Assembly: GCA_016806645.1 (NCBI GenBank)
Contig: JACSYO010001682.1
Location: 3,726,501-3,790,500 of the forward strand
DNA length: 64,000 nt
Direction of reading: 5' to 3'
Source: Ophiodon elongatus
Taxonomy: Eukaryota > Chordata > Actinopteri > Perciformes > Hexagrammidae
In this document: positions 62,364-64,000 of the stretch, in pieces
Position numbering within the stretch: position 1 is the first letter of the stretch
How the letters are laid out: every line of letters starts with the position of its first letter
Position numbers and translations under genes: made by a program
Notes under the pieces: model-generated
Told to the model about the DNA's origin: nothing
What the model saw: the letters and a program-made list of their open reading frames with translations, nothing else
The model's database searches: none

Positions 62364-62407
<44 letters not shown>
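62341..62407. repeat. (CA)n microsatellite in the tfap2d 3' UTR
   Basis: CA repeat with CGCATA/TATA interruptions, 48 bp after the stop codon in transcript direction. Confidence 0.98.
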
Positions 62408-62410
<3 letters not shown>

Positions 62411-62454
62411 CCTAAATGCAGCGCTCCAAGGCACGGGGACCGGGTGGGAGTGGG

Positions 62455-62671
62455 CTACTCAGTCTTTTCTGTTTTCCCGTCTTTGCTCTGGGGCTCGGAT
62501 GTTTTCCGGAGCTGCGTCTTTTCTGAGCTGCTGTTGATCTGTTGGTCGGTGGGTCCGCTCGCTTTCCCGCTCGAGTTTTTGTCCAGGTAGTTGAGCATCT
62601 CACTCAGCACCGTCTGGAAGGTGCTGAGAGCTGCGCAGACTGCCGGCGTGCCGAATCCGTGAGTGATCAGA
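62455..62671 (-). CDS. tfap2d: Transcription factor AP-2 delta, last coding exon (gene continues beyond the window)
   Basis: The acceptor is CTCCTCCCCAACAG, followed by one base completing a Ser codon, then LITHGFGTPAVCAALSTFQT and VLSEMLNYLDKNSSGK, and ending SKDGKTEKTE with a TAG at 62457-62455. The KTEKTE-type tail, LSTFQTVLSEMLNYL and LRKTSE are characteristic of AP-2 delta and differ from beta. Delta splits the final dimerisation region into two exons, whereas beta has one, and that extra boundary is visible here. The exon encodes the last dimerisation helix and the variable C-terminal tail. AP-2 delta is a nuclear activator known from midbrain, retina and heart. Exons 1-7 should lie above position 64000 on the same strand; I find no upstream exon in 62672-64000. 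The order relative to tfap2b matches mammals. Confidence 0.95.
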
Positions 62672-64000
62672 CTGTTGGGGAGGAGAGGCAGAAGCAACCG
62701 TCAGTACAATGACACACCTTCGTTTCATTCAAAAGAAAGACTAAATCAGGGGTACAGTTTGGGTTTGGAAGGCCGGCTGGTTTACTGAAGTAGAGCAGAT
62801 TTCTTTGTCTCTCCACAACTTGTTCACTTTCCTCTCCCTGCACTATGGAGCTTCTAATCCTCCTAAAAAAGAGTGTCTCAAGCGGGATTTGAATGTCCTC
62901 TGACGCTCTGAATGCTGTTTCCACCCTGGTTCTATTACAATGGACATGGAGACACTGAATACTACAACTCTTTCAGCAAATTCTACTCAGAATATTGTCA
63001 GTCACAATCATTGATGCATTGATTAGTTGATTGACGAAAAAACAACTGACAACTATTTCCTTAATCAATATTTCAGTAAAATATTTGTTTAAGAAAAAAA
63101 GCAGAATATTCCCTCGTTGTAGCTTTTCAGTATTTGCTGCTTTTCTTTGTTTGATGTGAGAGTAAACTAAATATTTTAGGTGTATATGGGACAAAATAAG
63201 ACATTTGAAGACTTCTCCTTGGGCTTTTAGATGGTGTAATGGATATGTTTCCATATAATAATCCTTAGTTGCAGCCCTAATGCAGATGATATCATACATG
63301 GCTTCAAAACATACAGTAGCTGTGTTTGTCACCTGTGGGTATTTAAAGCGATCACAATCAAACTACATTTGAATTTCTATTTCCTAAAACAAAATTTAAA
63401 ATCCACCCTAACAAACCTATTTTTGTTTCAGTTGTATATGTACTATAAACAAAAGTTAACGCCACAATCTAAAAATGACACACATCAGACACACGCCATA
63501 AACTAAAGACAGTAAAAATGTGAAAGCACCACAAGACTGCTGAATAACAATAGAGGATGTATTATGAGGTAAGAAAAAAGATAAATAGCCATAAAATTGG
63601 TTTTCCAGGATGATACTGGTTTGTCCGCCTTGTCAGATCCTCAGGCAGGTTCTTGCAGAGCTAAATGTCAGGTCACCTCTCCGCTGCCAGAAGGATGCTC
63701 TTCAATCTGTCATAACTGTATGTCTACAACCGTCTTACTTTTCTGCCCAGCGCTCTACACTACATCTCCCTTTGGAGGTTTGATAAAACTGTGTATATTC
63801 TGCGACGGATGACGCCATAGATGTGACATTTCTGCTAACAAGCCGCCGTTCCCCTCCTCCTCTGTAATTTGTGCCAAATAACAAACTGCACAGCTGCATG
63901 TTTTCGAAAATGGCAAAGCGGTCAGAGCCAAAACAGAGAGAAGCCGGGCTCAGTTAGAAACTGTTTGCACTCAGTATTGGCTCCATTACCTAAAAGAAAT
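62672..64000 (-). other. tfap2d: tfap2d intron 7 (partial)
   Basis: Sequence upstream of the last tfap2d exon, running off the window. I looked for the preceding exon (the KEF..LL..QDRSPLG type motif) and did not see it. Confidence 0.75.

Larger units (their letters stand above)
61099..62454 (-). other. tfap2d: tfap2d probable 3' UTR
   Basis: Downstream of the stop, the transcript strand carries a TG tract (62407-62341), an AU-rich stretch with ATTTATTG and ATTTATTTA (about 62280-62255), a TG tract plus a GA tract (61508-61328) and the first AATAAA at 61104-61099. ATTAAA variants occur earlier (around 61740 and 61865), so the true end is uncertain. Confidence 0.4.

Overview
This is a vertebrate nuclear genomic window, almost certainly from a teleost fish and probably a percomorph. 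The evidence is spliced genes with GT-AG introns, very dense (CA)n/(TG)n and (CT)n microsatellites, and decayed DNA transposons and retroposon tails of kinds familiar from spiny-rayed fishes. Nothing in it looks bacterial, and the long runs of CVCV or THTH 'protein' are translated microsatellites.

Two genes of the AP-2 transcription factor family lie on the minus strand. tfap2b is complete. Seven coding exons between 54053 and 42554 join with consistent phases into a 441-residue protein with an N-terminal SUMO-type site, a proline/tyrosine-rich activation region containing a PPPY motif, and the AP-2 basic/helix-span-helix domain. Upstream of it on the same strand is the last coding exon of tfap2d (62671 to 62455); the rest of that gene lies beyond position 64000. 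This order (tfap2d then tfap2b, same direction) is the one known in human, so the window captures an old linked paralogue pair.

The most useful gene-level observation is a second candidate first exon for tfap2b inside intron 1 (52005 to 51979). It encodes MLVHSYSTA and ends in a strong donor in the phase needed to join exon 2. It resembles the MLVHSFSAM first exon of TFAP2A. A transcript starting there would lack the SUMO-type VKYE motif encoded by the usual first exon.

Layout: 1-41.7 kb is intergenic DNA downstream of tfap2b in which I find no credible protein-coding gene. It holds microsatellites, several terminal-inverted-repeat elements (the clearest at 23166-23570, 26082-26489 and 30284-30966) and a scatter of AT-rich, homeobox-site-like unique blocks that could be enhancers. 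41.77-54.3 kb is tfap2b with its introns, two CpG-rich intronic blocks and a GA-tract promoter region. 54.3-61.1 kb is the spacer between the two genes. 61.1-62.67 kb is the probable 3' UTR and last coding exon of tfap2d, and 62.67-64 kb is its intron 7. The two genes probably share regulatory DNA in the spacer and the downstream desert, but that is inference.
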